Positions 12,001-26,200 of a stretch of DNA of 64,000 nucleotides are shown in pieces. This stretch comes from Phalacrocorax aristotelis. Its lineage: Eukaryota; Chordata; Aves; Suliformes; Phalacrocoracidae. A program made the position numbers and the translations under genes. A model generated the notes under the pieces. That model searched no databases. It had not been told where the DNA came from and saw only the letters and a list, made by a program, of their open reading frames with translations. The stretch lies in assembly GCF_949628215.1 (NCBI RefSeq), contig NC_134276.1, positions 217,702,610 to 217,766,609 of the forward strand. Direction: 5' to 3'. Every line of letters begins with the position of its first letter. The first letter of the stretch is position 1.

Positions 12001-14024
12001 TTTATTTTTAAATAACTTTTTTAAACAAGCACAAACACTGTGAAGACTTCTACAGCCCATAATTCTGTTTTTCTTTTTTAGATTTCTGTAGATAGATCAG
12101 AATAGACCATCCAAAGTATGTCAGACCGAAGGCCTTTCCTCAGAGAGAGAGAGCAGAGATGGGCAGGGGTCAGAGGTGAGTTTATGGGTTGGTTTGTGGG
12201 GGATGGTTTTGTCCTTTAAAAGAAAAACAGCAAAGGAAGCATTTAAATTAAGGCGCAGGAAGAAAAAGGCTTAAGTAATTGTACATGCTTTAAAGTTGCT
12301 CTGGTTTATTATGAACAAAAGCATATTTATAAAGGTGAGCGGGTTTACTAAGGCTATTTCTTTGAAAAACACCTTTTACAAACCACATTAAGGAAACATT
12401 CTCAGTATAATTCCACAGCAATAAGCACAAATCCTGTCACAACATATACTTATGGTTTTATCACTCATGTGCTTGATATATTGATAACAGCGTGGCCTAA
12501 GTGCTTGCCTGCACTATATGAACACATGCTTCTTTGACAAAAGCCAAAATCCTGGTTTCATTGCCGGGGGCGGGGGAGGTTAGACCCAGGATTCCCTGTG
12601 CTGGACTGATAAAACTTTGTAGAGAAAGATTATAGTTTGCAGGCTCTGGCATAATACTTTTGAAACTACTGTGAAGCCCAGCCTGCCTTTTCAGTGCGGC
12701 CCTCGGGCAGGGCCGTTGGGCGAGGAGAAGGTACCGTCACCCCTGCACAGTACCAAGGGCTGAGATTAATTCAGCGGGTCAGTCCACAGCTCCAACCAGA
12801 CACAAGGGCTTCCAGCCTGCCTTCAGCTGCCATCCTCATGCCACGCAGCTTTACCCAAGTGTAGAGTTTGTATGGACGTTACAGAAAGTTTACAGCTCGA
12901 TATGCTATTCATTCTGAAAGCTAAGGACCACAGTGTCTGCTTTTTGCCTCATATGGTGGCAGTAAATTGCTACCAAAGCACTTTTCCTCCCTGCTTTAAG
13001 ACTTAGCACATTCCTCCAAATAACCAAAATACAGTGTAAAAATTAGGTTATTTAATGTGGCATTTACTGTCTCCTGCAGGGTTACAAGGGCTGAAGAGTA
13101 ATGAAGAAAGCTATCTGGAAACCTAACATTGCAGTAATTATCCTTCAAAAACAATCAGGTAGAGAGGAATGGGGCAACCAACCTCCTGAACAGCTCTAAA
13201 CTCTGCACAGCGTACCGATCATTATACTCTAATACAAATGGTGAGTGAAAGGAGTGATGGAGGAAAACGGAGCAGTGAAAAGGTAATGGATTGCTGTCCC
13301 TGGTGAACGATGCATAAACTGCCAGTTGTGGAAGCAACCCTCTGTTAAGTCGGGTTGTGTAATCCCAGCAGCAGCAATGCCAGCCCAGGGACAAGAGGTA
13401 ATGTCCTCTCCTTTGGCCAAGTCAGCCTGTCACCTCTGATGGAGGCTGTCACAGACAGTGCCATGTATTTCTTATTTTCAGCTTCATTAGGAAAGCAGGG
13501 CAGCTTGTTCATGGCAGTAGGGCATTTGAAGCACATTATCAGGCAGCCATAACTGAGTAAATGAAAACAAATTAGGCACAGCGCGAGGCATTCGGGAGAG
13601 ATGAAAACCTTTCACGGTTGAGATACTCTTACAACAAACTTACATGCATGAACCAAGCTAAGAGACAGACCTGGACTCTGAGCTCTCGTACATGGTGTCA
13701 ACCTGCAGCAAAGACCAGATAACCTCACTCTTGACACTGCCACTAGTGTGACACTGGAACCTGCTCCGTGGCCTCTCTGCAGGTCTGTTGATACTGTATG
13801 GTCTCCAAGAAGTCCCAGGAAAGGGATGACCTCCAAAAAGTCAGCAGTTGCATACCCAGGGGTGTCTGGGTAGATACAGAGAGGCTTGGTCTCTTTGGAA
13901 AGACTGTAATTTTTTTCCAGCCGTGCTTATGAACACCCACGTCCAAAATAATCTTCCTTTCCTCACCCTGTAGCACCTTGAGTCCTTATTGAGGTGGGAG
14001 GGGGGGCAGGTGAAGGTGTCGCAC
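12000..14024 (-). other. STRIP2: Probable STRIP2 3' UTR
   Basis: Downstream of the STRIP2 stop on its own strand there is no further coding sequence. Minus-strand AATAAA signals occur at about 12,305-12,310 and about 11,997-12,006, which would give a 3' UTR of 1.7-2.0 kb. Which signal is used cannot be told from sequence alone. Confidence 0.4.
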
Positions 14025-14275
14025 TCACTGGTAGTGCAGCAGCTCCTCCCAGCGAATGGGCTGGGAAAACACCTCCCGCTCCAGCCAGAGTTCATAGGAG
14101 TAGTGGAAGTCCTCGGGGAGCTCCAGCCGCTGTCCCAGCACGCTCTGCAGGCAGTTGTCCACCGGCGCAAACTCCGAGTCTTGAGGTTTGTCGTATCTCC
14201 GGCTGTTGAAGGCTTCGATATTGGCTCTCAGGGTGCATTCTTCAGCCTGGAAATCCCATGGTCTGGCATCGATAT
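14025..14275 (-). CDS. STRIP2: STRIP2 exon 21, coding part with stop
   Basis: Residues 758-840 ([20 protein letters not shown], then [20 protein letters not shown], ending WEELLHYQ). Acceptor GATGTAG; stop TGA at 14025-14027. Confidence 0.97.
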
Positions 14276-17200
14276 CTACATCAAAGAAGAAACAAGCTGA
14301 AGTATTGTGGAAAAAATAACTCTGATAAGGTTTGGGCAAAAGGAAGGATGAAGATTTTACAGCAACAACGGGCCTGAATTGACCAGAGTATTAGCCAGTC
14401 AGTTATTCCTAATCAATTCCCATTACGTCTGTATTTTAATTTAAGGTATTTAAATGACATGTATTCAAATAACCTGTAAATTAAGCAGAGTAGAAGACTT
14501 CCTATAGAAATGCCATTATTTTGCTCTGTAGTGTGCTTAAAGGACTCTCTAAAATTACCAAGCTCCTGCTTTTTTCAAAAAGGCCCCACCACTTTTACTG
14601 AAAACCTCCACAGATGTCCAAAGCAGAGATCAAGATTTAATGCATGAAGCTAAAAACTGGTGAGCTTATTACGAGCTACTTAAAACAAAGGTGGTTTTTT
14701 TTAATTTGGACAAGTTTAATTACTAATGATGTTGAAAATCTAATAACTGGCTGTAATAAACATGATATTTTAAACATGCAACGTGAAAAAAAATGGTATT
14801 TTGAAAGTTGGTCCTTATGAGCTCTAGATCTATATGAAGTAGTCATTTGATCCATAAAGGTTCAGTAAATTTGTTGGCAAAGCTCAGCAGTGGTCAAGGG
14901 AGGGAAAGGTCTGCGCTGAGTATCAACGCAGATATACAAAGATAAAAATAAACTCTCCAGGAAAAACCCTTCCAGATTGTGTCCCTGAAAGCCAAGTGCT
15001 TCCCTGGCAAACTGTCCGGGTCGAGATGCAGTCTCTGCTAAGTAGTGAATTGTGCAGTCGAGTGTTGTGTTGCCAATTAACTCATTTGGGGGACACACAC
15101 TCACCAATTTATCCTTTGCAGCTGTCTTAAAAGTGCATTATTCTCACTACTGCCACGTAAATTCAGTTGTTACGGCAAACCCTTGCCCCAGGGCAGGTGA
15201 CTTAGGTAGTGGTCTTCTCCTGCCGTTTTAGAGCACGTAGTGCTCAAGCTATTTAGGTCACCCAAGGCAGGCAGTATCCCATAGCCGTATCCCCTTAGTG
15301 GCATAAAGAAGCCTTGCTGCCATATTCAATCCCAGAGGGAACAATCAGCATGCTGAGAAAGGCAGCAATGGGATAGAAATCCTGTAAAACAAAGGAAGTC
15401 CCCAGTCTTCCAGCCTTCCTGCTCTTTGGGTTTTTTTGGGGGGAACTCCACTAACCCTAAAGTGAAATTAAAAATAGCAGGTCTAGTTTTTGGTTCTTCT
15501 GAGTTAATGTCATAGTGCTATAATGGCTATCAAAAGCATAACAAGTCTTCAAAAAAAGCATTATATCTTTTACAGTTGAAGTTGAACACCCTGATGAAAT
15601 TGTAACTCCTTTCTCCCTTGTGAAAAGGTTACGATGTTAGGCTTTTACTTAGAATCATAGAATCATTAAGTTTGGAAAAGACCTCTAGGATCATCAAGTC
15701 CAACCATCAACCCAACACTACTATGTCTCCTTAACTTCTTGCCGTGTTATCTTTTGAAACAGGAATGCTACCCAGTTTTTGTACTTAATCCTCATTAAGA
15801 AGATACATGCAGAGCAAAAATTTAGGACTGTGTTAATAAGGCAAAAAGATATTTTAATACTTTCTAGTCCTAGGCTTAGGTCAGTCGTTGCAGCAACTGG
15901 GTGTTCTTACAAGGGAATAAGAGTATGAGGACTGATGCATCCCATGGATGAATATGTGAGCAACATCAGGAAATTCATGACATGCCTCAAAAAACCCACA
16001 GATTTAGACGACACGAGAGCTGTTTAATGGATCAGCACATCTAGTCTGTGCTTCAGCTTAAGGATTCAGAGTATCCATGCTGCTGGCTTGTAACCGCTGT
16101 CATTTCTCAGGTGTGAGCTGCAGAGCTATCGGTCAGATTTTCACTCCACAGCCGTCCTGAGCACACAGATTTGGTGTGGATATAGGACAGCTTAGTGGCA
16201 AAAGTGATTTGGGAACGCAAAAGTGCAGGCCTGGGCTTGGTGGAAACTCATGTCTTGGAGACCTCAGCTGACCATGTCCCACGCTGGTCTGATTGTTCCC
16301 ACCTTTCCTCATGCAATCAGTTTGTTCCCTCCTGAACAGAGCCTTAAAGCTTCTGAAAAAAACCTCAATACTGACCCAAATGAGTTTATAGGATCCTAAC
16401 AGGTCAGAGGGCAAAACCCCCTGCATGCCGATTTCAGCTGCGCATGTGGAGAGGATCCCTCCCTGGTGCGACTCACCGTTGCCATAAGCCCAGTCATCGT
16501 TCATGCGGTGCCGCACCTTCTGGTAAATGGCAGACATGGTTTTCATGTTGCTCTTTCTCCACTGGCGCCCCAGGTATTTGGTCTGGATTTTCAACAGTTT
16601 GAGGACATATAGCTGCATCATGGCCTGCTTCACCTTCAGAGCTCGTTTCAGTATTGGGGCCGACTTAAAGACAACCAGCATCTGCCAAGGAATCAACACA
16701 AATTAACACAATGTGTTCAAGAAAGCAACACTGTCTGTGCAGCTTTGGGCACTAACACCTGGGCCACGTACAGTACAAACCCCAAGAACAGGGGTGTTCA
16801 ACATAACCAACGCTTGCTGCAGGGGGCTTGAGGGTCATTGAAATAAGTATTGTTTGCTGAAGAAAAACATTTTCTGCATTTGAGGCTCAATCGGTGAAAG
16901 AAAAACGGCCATCTTATGAAGCCCCAGCGCTGCCAGGAGAAACTCTTAGCAGGAAGGCTGGGTTGAAGCCGTGCAGGGAAGAGCTAGGGACACGCTTGAG
17001 GTGCAATGCTGGCAGACCATGACAGGTCTTGGGGAGACGGGACATGGTCTTACCATTGTTCTTGAGTGCTTCCACTTGGTCAGCTTGTTGAGGATCCTCA
17101 GCAAGTTAATGCAGGAGAATAAATTTCTCCAGCAGAACTGGTTGTTGTCTCCAGCTTCCTGCAAAGCAGAGAAGGAAAAGCATAACCCTAATGGCAACGT

Positions 17201-20200
17201 TCAACAGCACCGCCACAGAGATATCCCTGTGCAGAAAGGCTTTATTTTTACTATCTGCACAAGTCTTATTTCCAATGGAGAGTGACCAGCGGAGCTACCT
17301 TCTCACTTGGGTTGTGATTTGCTGCTGTGACACCAACAGATTCTGGGGAAAACCATTCTGAAAGACTCAGATGTAATCAGTGTTTTAATCTGCATTTAGG
17401 CTTAGAGTAAGAGCTAAGATAAATCACATTATTCTGTCATGGGAAATATATATTGTGGTAGGTTTGTGTTCGTTGTTTACAGTCAGACAGCAAATTACAG
17501 CCTAGCGATCACCATGGCTTAGAAAACAGGTTTTGTTAATTATATAAACTAATTCATAAATTACTGCATGCTTAGAGGACATATCACAGACAAATAAAAG
17601 GAAATCACATAACAACAGAGGATGACAAACAGCAGTGTTTGTGTCAGGAGGACGAGACTTTTCTGTAACAAAGATCCCCTCCAGTTTAAGTGCAGCTGAA
17701 TCGTTATTTTAAGTATTAGCTAAATGTAAGCACCCCCAGCTCCGCTTTGCAAAAATATTGCCTGTGGCACATTTGAGCAGTAATTCCACCACTACAGTAA
17801 CTTGCTTTATGTTTGAACAGCACCGAGCACAGCAGAAGTGTCCCACGAATAACCTATTTGGGGATGAGAGTGGACACAGGCGCTGCTTAATTTACAAGCT
17901 ACTTCCTGCAAGCTACAGCCCTAGCAACTCATGGCAAAAACGGCAGCCTGGTGCACGATCCAGGTTCTGGGCATCCTCGGGAGGAGTTTGGGGACGACCC
18001 CAGGGACCCCCTTCTGTCAGAGTGTCTAATCCAGCTTTGAAACTAGATTTACCCAAGAAAAGCCTGCCAGCAGAATATCTTTGTTCTTAAAAGCAAGCAC
18101 CAAACCTATCATTTCAGTAAGCTGGTAAAATGCTATTGTATGTATGATTTTTAAAGGCCAACGAGAAAGTGCTTCTGACTGATTTTATTTAATTCTGGGA
18201 TTTGGGAGAAGCCACTCTGAGTGAATGCACTTTTCTGCCAGCAGAGGCTACGTCCGTGCCGGAGGCTCCTGCGCACACAGCAGAGCGCAGAGGCGGGATG
18301 TCACCGAGGCGCTCGCGGACGCTGTGTGCAGCTCGGGGGGTACCAGCTCAGGAGCAGGGTCCGTGCTGTTTCGTATCAGTGCCCAGTCCTGATCTGCTCC
18401 CTCTGCACCAAGTCGTTTTCCCAAAAACTCCCCAGGAGAATCAGCTAGTACCAGTTCCATAGCCAGCTGGATTTATTTTTGTCACCAATCTCTTGTTGTC
18501 TCTATAGCTTCAAGCAAGTGAGAATCTTTCCATGAGATTTACGGCTGGAGGGAACAGGCTAAACAGACTTTAATCCCCCTTTTACACCCATCTCCTGTTA
18601 CCCTCTCCATGGCACCACGACATGGGGAGCTGGAGGGGAGCAACAGCCCCGTGACAGGAGAGGGGAGATGGGGACCGGCAAGGAATCGAAGAGCCTGTCC
18701 CACAACAGGGTGGGTGAAGCCCCTGCTACCTTGCCAGGACTGCAGCCGCTCCTGATTTACACCACGTGGGGACAGCCACTACCCCTCTGCCAAAGGGTCC
18801 CTCCTCTGGAGATGGTGCCTCTGAGCTCGTCCCAGTTTTCCATGGAAGTAAACCAAACACACACCCTCCTGCGTTCAACCCACTGAAAGCACAATCATCT
18901 GTTATATCTGCTGAGAAATGTGTTACGGCTGGGATGTTAAAATCAGTGCATTGGAGTATTGGGGAAAAAAAAGCTAAAACGATGCATAAAACGTTGGCTG
19001 AAGAAACAAATGCATACAAAAACATATGCCTCTGATGCACCAGGGCATTGTTAATTCCTATACAAATCCTTACATTCATGGGTATCCTCCCAAAGACAAA
19101 CACACACGGTAAAATTCAAGTTGGTTTCTGCATATTTTCTAATTAAATTAGTCTCCCGTGAGGCTGACATCCGCGTCTGCTGGAGGAAAGTGATAAGGCA
19201 CTGTCATTTAATGCAACAGCTCCCAAACTGGGGAGCAGACCCTACTGGGAAAGGGTAACTGGGAATATTTTCCCTAAAAAAGTTAAGTCTTCTCCTACAG
19301 CCGTAAAGCTTAGCGTGAGCGTAAGGATTAGCACGAGCCATCGGAGCGCTCAGCAACGTGTCGCTAGATGTCCCCACCGGGCCAGGATACGGTCAGTGGG
19401 AGCCTGGCAGGGCTGGACAGGCACCGAGCCTGGCCAGGCCACCCAGCCCTCAGCAAGTAGCCCACGGACCAGCGCAAAACAGGGCACTGATCCCGTTGAT
19501 AAGGAGGGAGGCAATCTCCAGGAGCTGTCACCCTGAGCAGGCACCCGAAAGGAGGCAAGAAGCGCTGGCGGAAAGGCACGTGGGACAGCGGTGGAGGGCT
19601 GAGCCAGCACACCGGCCACACGTGACGATCCCACACGTGCTCCACAGCAGGTTTTTATACAAATTTGAGCTGGCATAATCAACTCAGGGCAGGAATTTGC
19701 ACATTAGAAATGCCATGGCTACAGATCCAATAAAACCAGTTTGGCTGTCCTGGCTGACCACAGCCTTAGAGGGATTTGTGAGAAACTTTGGCTCATAGAA
19801 ACTAGGGAAAAATCTTTCACTTTGTTTTCATGATTTTAATCTTTACACAGCTAAGGAAAACAACACAGGCTTAAGATTTTAGCAGCCAGACAACATGAGA
19901 TCATCCCTGCCCGGACTGGTTTTGGTCAGGCTCCTTCTTAATGACCCCTGCATCATTTAGGGTCTCCCTTCCTTCTGATCCCCCTCCCTGTCAACCCCAA
20001 AGCTTGTCCCTGCTCTGCGCCCTGCCCGAGTCCAACCTACGCTGCATTTTCAATTATTGCAGTTAGGAACCCGCCAGCATTAATGTCTCATCTGGAGTCC
20101 GTATATTCACACAGCCCATCGTGCTGGCCGGTTTCCATAATACTTAGGGCTCCTCTCCATAGGGAATTTGGTTCATTCCGTAATCTACTGGCATTTTACG

Positions 20201-23200
20201 AAACACAAGTGCTCAGAGCAATTTAAACCTGGGAGGCAACAGCCTCTGGGCAAATAATTTTTAAAAGTAGGCTCTCTCGCTTGGAGAAGTGAAAGGGAAA
20301 ACTCTAAACTGAACTATTTTTATGGGGTGCACAAGGCCAGCAGTGCCTCCTCCCCACTGCTCCATAGCTGATAGCGAGTCAGGATAACGACAGGAGGAAT
20401 TTTCAAGTCTGGAGGGGAAGAAAAAAGTCGAATTTTGGAAAGGTTGGGGGTACAGAAAAAGAAGACAGAAAAAAGAAAACAAAAAACCTTCCTCACCCTC
20501 TCGCATACAGCAATACTGGTTACAAGGACCCTTTCTGTTCTGCTTACCAGGCTTTCTGCAGTGAGCTCGGGCAAATCATAGACCGTACAATGTGGATAAT
20601 CCAGGACAGAGATGCTGTGGAAGACAGGAAAGAAAGGACTTGTTAAGAACCAGGTCAATATGAAAGCAACTTTTTAAAATGATCTACATGATTATGCCCA
20701 GCAATCTGTAACGTCTTCCTTCCCTGTGCCTGGGGTTCGAATTGCAATGGCCGCGCTGCCTTATGCAGCTAGTAGTTTGTATGGGTGGCAATCCCAACTC
20801 CAGCGAGCCACGTTGGGCACGTGAGCCAGCCCGCAGCCGGTGCCGCGTGGACGTGCCTCCCTCCTGCATTTCCAACTGCACAGACGGCATCCAAATGGGC
20901 TCCCAGCCTCACCACCGCTGCCTCACGTCTCAGCTTAATGGAGCACGTCGATTCCTCTTGGCTCCAAAGCGCATCCTGAGTACGTTAATAAGGACTCGAA
21001 GGATTTCGATCCATTAAGACATGACAGATTAGTTATTCATATGCATATTTTAAAAAAGGAAAAAAAAAACTCAAACAGATCTGAGGTTAAAATGGAGATG
21101 TCTGTTTACCATCAAAAAAATTCACAATGAGGGCATCAGGTGTTTTGAAGACCTCCAGGCCTACCGCCTTTGTAAAAGTAGCCAATAAAAAGAAAAAAAA
21201 GAAAAGCATGTACGTGTATAAATATACAATGTATGTATACAGACACTCTCTCTAATGCTACCTGTGCCCTGAGACGTGCACCAATCTAAAACGAAGCGTG
21301 CGCTATCACACTGCTCCAGTTCTTGTGTTCCCTCTTTTTCTTCTTTTTTGTTTTTAAATCCAGCAGCTGAGCAACAAGCTGACCTGTAACAATCACTGAG
21401 TCGGAGGCAATGCAGGATGAGACCCAAGGTCAGGAGATCCCCTAAAACAGGCTTTGTTTACAGTGTTTGGCCCAGGAAGGGCTTCTCTGACCACAAGGAC
21501 AGATGCTCCTCGCTGGCTCCTACCCATCATAACCCTAAAACTGGAAGTGCAGTTACAAGCAAGAGAGCTCAGAGGGAGCCAGCTCGGGACCAGGAGCCCC
21601 ACAGCTCATTTGCCCCAAGTCATCATTGTCCTGACATCACTTCCAATGCTTCCCGCTGCAGCATCACTGGACTTGGGTCCCTACATCTAAACACGACGCA
21701 ATCCCACAATCCTTTTTGCAGGGCAGTGCCCGATGTTGTTCACCACTGTCTGACAAACACGTACTCCGGGCTGGGCAGAACACCCAGCTGCAAACCCCAC
21801 CTCATTTCACAGGAGGGCATCCTGCCTGTGAAACCTCCATCAGAAAGCAGAGGAGGGAGCTAAGTGCTCTTGGGCTACGTTTCCTCCTCCCTTCTGTGAC
21901 TTTAAAGCATAGGACCAAAAGTGGAAATGTTTATCAGTGAGAGAATTAATATATTACTTTATATTTTTCCATGCATGCCTTCTCACACAATCACAACCAT
22001 AGCATGCAGGAGACAGACCAGCCTATGCACGCAGCTGAAGAGCAACAAAAAGAGCATCAAAACGCAAGGAAAAGGATCTTTTCAGCATTCCAACAGCAAC
22101 ATCCCCTGCAGCACTCCCTTCCGAGTGGGGAAATCCTACTCAGTCCTATGGAGTTGTGAAAGAGCTGAGCTCTTTCAGTTCTTGCGCTGATTTGCACTAG
22201 TCCAGCCAGTCCCTGTACAGACTCGAAACGGGGATAGTGTCTTTCTCAAGTCAGAAGTAAAAGGCAGTCACAACTATGCAAAACCTCAAGAAGTCAGGAA
22301 AGCTGAATTATAGCTATAAAAAGTGGAAAAGACCTAGAAGACTCTACCCCATGTAGCCTTTTGGAAGCTGTGGCCCACAGATGGCACTGGACTGCTTTCC
22401 AGGAGCCCACGTAAAGATGAAAACAAGCCAACTGTCAGCAAAGGAGATGGGTCTACGTGTATTTTAGTAGTCCAGTGAGAGACTGGTAACTCCCCATCCA
22501 GTCTTCCTCATTAAGCAGAAGGGATCTGCTCCCCTCCAGTGGATTCCTGCAATGGAGAACACACTGCCCCAAAGCCATGCTTGGGACCAGAGGTCACTTG
22601 GTCCCACCATGTGTTCCTCATGCACAAAGCCTCCCTTCTCCATCGCCTCTCTCTCTTCCCCAGAATTGGCTGTACCTGTTTTTGGCAGTGATATAAGACA
22701 TGATGTTTTGGTTGAAGAACTTCAGGATCAGCGGGATGCAGTTGGCAAACACCAAATGTTGGGACACGTACTCAAACTGAGGAAGAGAAGTGAAATGGGT
22801 CAACGTTAGCTGGAACAACTGGGAGCATCACCTGGGAATGGACACCCATTTCCAGCCAAAAGCGAAGCAGTCTTGATGGTTTGCTCTAGACACCTCGCAG
22901 ACCATCTTCCCTTTGTGGAAGTCTGCTGTATAAAGCTCACATCATATACAGCAACTCCCACCAGCTGGAAAACTTGCCATAGAGCGCACACAGACATTTT
23001 ATGGCAGTACTTTGGGAACAGTTGCACCTAATGACTGCAGTGTAGCTTTGCAAGATAAAATTCTGTGGCAAAACAGTATATGGGAAAGGGGGAAGGAGGA
23101 CATGTACCTATTACATGAGAAAATACAATAATTCCTATTGCTGTCACAGGCTAACCCCAGCCCCCCTTCAAATTTTTACTGAGAAAAGTACCCTTACCTT

Positions 23201-26200
23201 CATAAATGCTTTTAATTTTTCTTTCCCTCTAAATGTTAAATGGTCTGAGTATGTACGGCTGCATAATACAACAAATCTCTACTGTCCTCTGAAGAGACAG
23301 ACGCAAATAGCTGCAATGTCATATCCTATCCCATCCTATCCTACCCACGCCTCTCACTAACCTGCAGTCAACATCCCAAAGAGTGAAGAAACATGTTGTT
23401 CCTACATGTCTCATCTCAGCCTGGTACAAGCTGTTGACACTCGCTATGCCACTGACGACACACCGCCGCCGTTATTTGTGTGTGAGTAACTGGCAGTCAC
23501 CGCTAGCCGGGATCCGAGATGCTCTCACTGCTTTGAAACGCAGCTGCCAGCCACTAGTATGTTATACAGGATCGGATCAAAGATAATGCTGACTTGCTGA
23601 ACTGCAATAATTTGATGGCATTTCTCTGTTGGCATAAGAAACACCAAACCTTGACAGAACCAAGACAAAAACCCCCATGATCTCTGTTGGCGTGCAGGTC
23701 CGTGCAGTTGCTGCCTCACTGATGTGGCAGCTGCAGAGCACAGGGTGACCCCCAGTAGAGCCCGGATCAGCCACGCTCTCCGCTACCCCTGTCACTGCTG
23801 GAAGCACCAGCCCAGCCCTCACAGAGGTTTTTGGTGTGGTCCTTGAGACCAGCTTTGGCACTGAAAGAAATTATGATGGCTCACCCAAATTCAGGCACAA
23901 AAGCAGAATCGGGGGGGGGTGGGGGGGGAACCTCACAGCTTTCTCCAGACTTAGCACCAGACTGCAAGGGTCCTCCTGCCATAGAGGAAGAAATAAGGAG
24001 AGCTGTTTTGGTGTTGAAGTGAGAAAAATTAGTGAAGGGACACAGGGGGACCCAGAACAAATGTAGGATTGTAAAAATGTGGGGTTTTGTTTAATTTTAT
24101 CCAATCCAATATATGGATTTATATTTATCTTCAGATAAATATCAGTGGGCTTTGTAATATAGATGGATTTGTACCATGCTGAAACCTTGAAAAGAAAAAA
24201 CAAAAATAGAAAACACTAATTGCAGAATGGGTGGAGAACTGGGCCCAGGCCACAACTCGAATCAGTCCTCCATCTGTATTTAATCTAGGAATGCACTCAC
24301 ATGGGTGCAGTTCGATTGGTGCCATGCAGATGAAACACAAACCAGATTGCATCTAGGACCCAGACCTCCAGGCTCTGTTGAAACTGGAGCCCCAAGAACT
24401 TGATCCTGCTGAGGGATAGAGGACCAGATTACTTGACCTCGTGAGGTCCTACCCAGCACTATTTCTGGTCATTGGAGATGAGACAGAGCAAAAGAGGATC
24501 TTGTCTAACCCCCATCCCTTTCCCCCTTCTGCCAGGGAGACTCATGATATCTCCTACGCTTTAACCTGATCAGCCACAGTATGAATTTTTCCAGAAGTCT
24601 GAAAACTCCTTCTACATGAGTGGAAACAATCCTGTTGAAACACAGAGCTATACTGCAGACAGGTTAGCATTGCCTGAGTAACCCTATAGCAATCCTGGCC
24701 CGGGGCTAGGGTCCACTGCTACAGAAAAGCGATCTGCAGCTCCTCATGGAAATCCTTCCTGGAGAGATCTTAGAAGAGGCTCTATCAGGACACACCAGCT
24801 TCAAGACCAGCTTGGCAACGGGCCCTTCTCTACACTCACCTGGTAGATGTGATTCAGCTTGAGGTGCTTGAGGAGCAGCAGCAGCAAAGCCGAGATGCTC
24901 TTCACAATGATCTCTTTGTGTCTGTTCACATCAATCCCCAGTTTCATGCTCTGAAGAACAGTGATGCTGGGTTGGAGGGAAAGAAGGCAACAGCACATTG
25001 AGTATGGGAGGAAGAAGGACTAAGGGACTGTTGAGTTCTTGTTCATCTGGACAGGCTCTACAGAAACAGAGACCTTTGCTTCCCTCTGGGACTTCCATTT
25101 CCATCCCCTCCTGTCTGGTGACACCAAAGTGCATTCAAAAAAAAACAACCCAAAAAAAAAAGCTGATTGCTGTCTGCCAGCAACCCTGGGGGAGCAGTAT
25201 GAAGGACACCTACCATATGCTCCCATATCTTTATGATTGGTGTCAATTAGCATGATTTTATGATTTGTGTCACTCAGCTATCAGAGCACAGCGGCTGCCA
25301 ACTGTGCTCGAATTGTTATGCTCTTGAAAAACTGGCATTCTCATCCTTGGCTTTCACCCCTCTGCCCTGACTTGCAGTAGCTTGCACCTATCCAAAGAGA
25401 CATCCCCAAATGTGGAGCCCCCAAACTTATCAGCAAACCCCAGCTCTCCTGCTCAGTCCAAGACATTGTGGCAAAGCTGGGATGGCTGGTGGCTGCCTCC
25501 TCAAGGACTTACGGCATCTCTTCAGGCAACACGTCTGCCAGGATGTTGATGGAGTCGGTCTTGGCTTTAGAGGTGGGTGCTGCAGCAAGGAGGATCTTCA
25601 GCAAAGCTATCTGCAGAGGAGGACAGGCATGGAGGGATGCTCCCAGGAAGGGGTATCCCTTCCTTCTCCTTCACTTGCTGAAACTAAACAACTTCAAGCC
25701 AACTCTATAGGGTTTCACCATCCCAAGCTCTGCTCACTGTAATGGACTGACTATGACAAGGCTCAACCTCTCCTTTTATACCCTGAACAGACAGACCAAA
25801 TGTGGGGACCATGGCAGCTGTTTTAGTCTTAACTTAAGGCATCATAGGCCAATAGGATGCTGGGTTGCATCAAAAAGGGCATCACCAGCAGAAATAAAGA
25901 AGTCATTATCCCGCTCTACTCAGCGCTTGTCAGGCCACACCTGGAGCACTGTGTGCAGTTCTGGTCCCTGCTATACAAAAAGGATGTGGACAGGCTGGAA
26001 GGGGTCCAGAGAAGGGCCACCAAGGTGATAAAGGACTGGGAAGCTGCCATACGAGGATAGGCTGGGAGAGCTGGGTTTGTTCAGCCTTGAGAAAAGGAGG
26101 CTCAGACGGGATCTCATCACCATGTACCAGCACTTAAGGGGAGCTACAAAGAAGATGGAGACGCCCTTTTTACACAGAGCCCCGTGGAGAGGACAAGGGG

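Noticed and set aside
25857-26060. Open frame resembling a reverse transcriptase end
   Set aside because: This is the ORF2 remnant of the CR1 LINE at 25,840-26,446 and not a separate gene.
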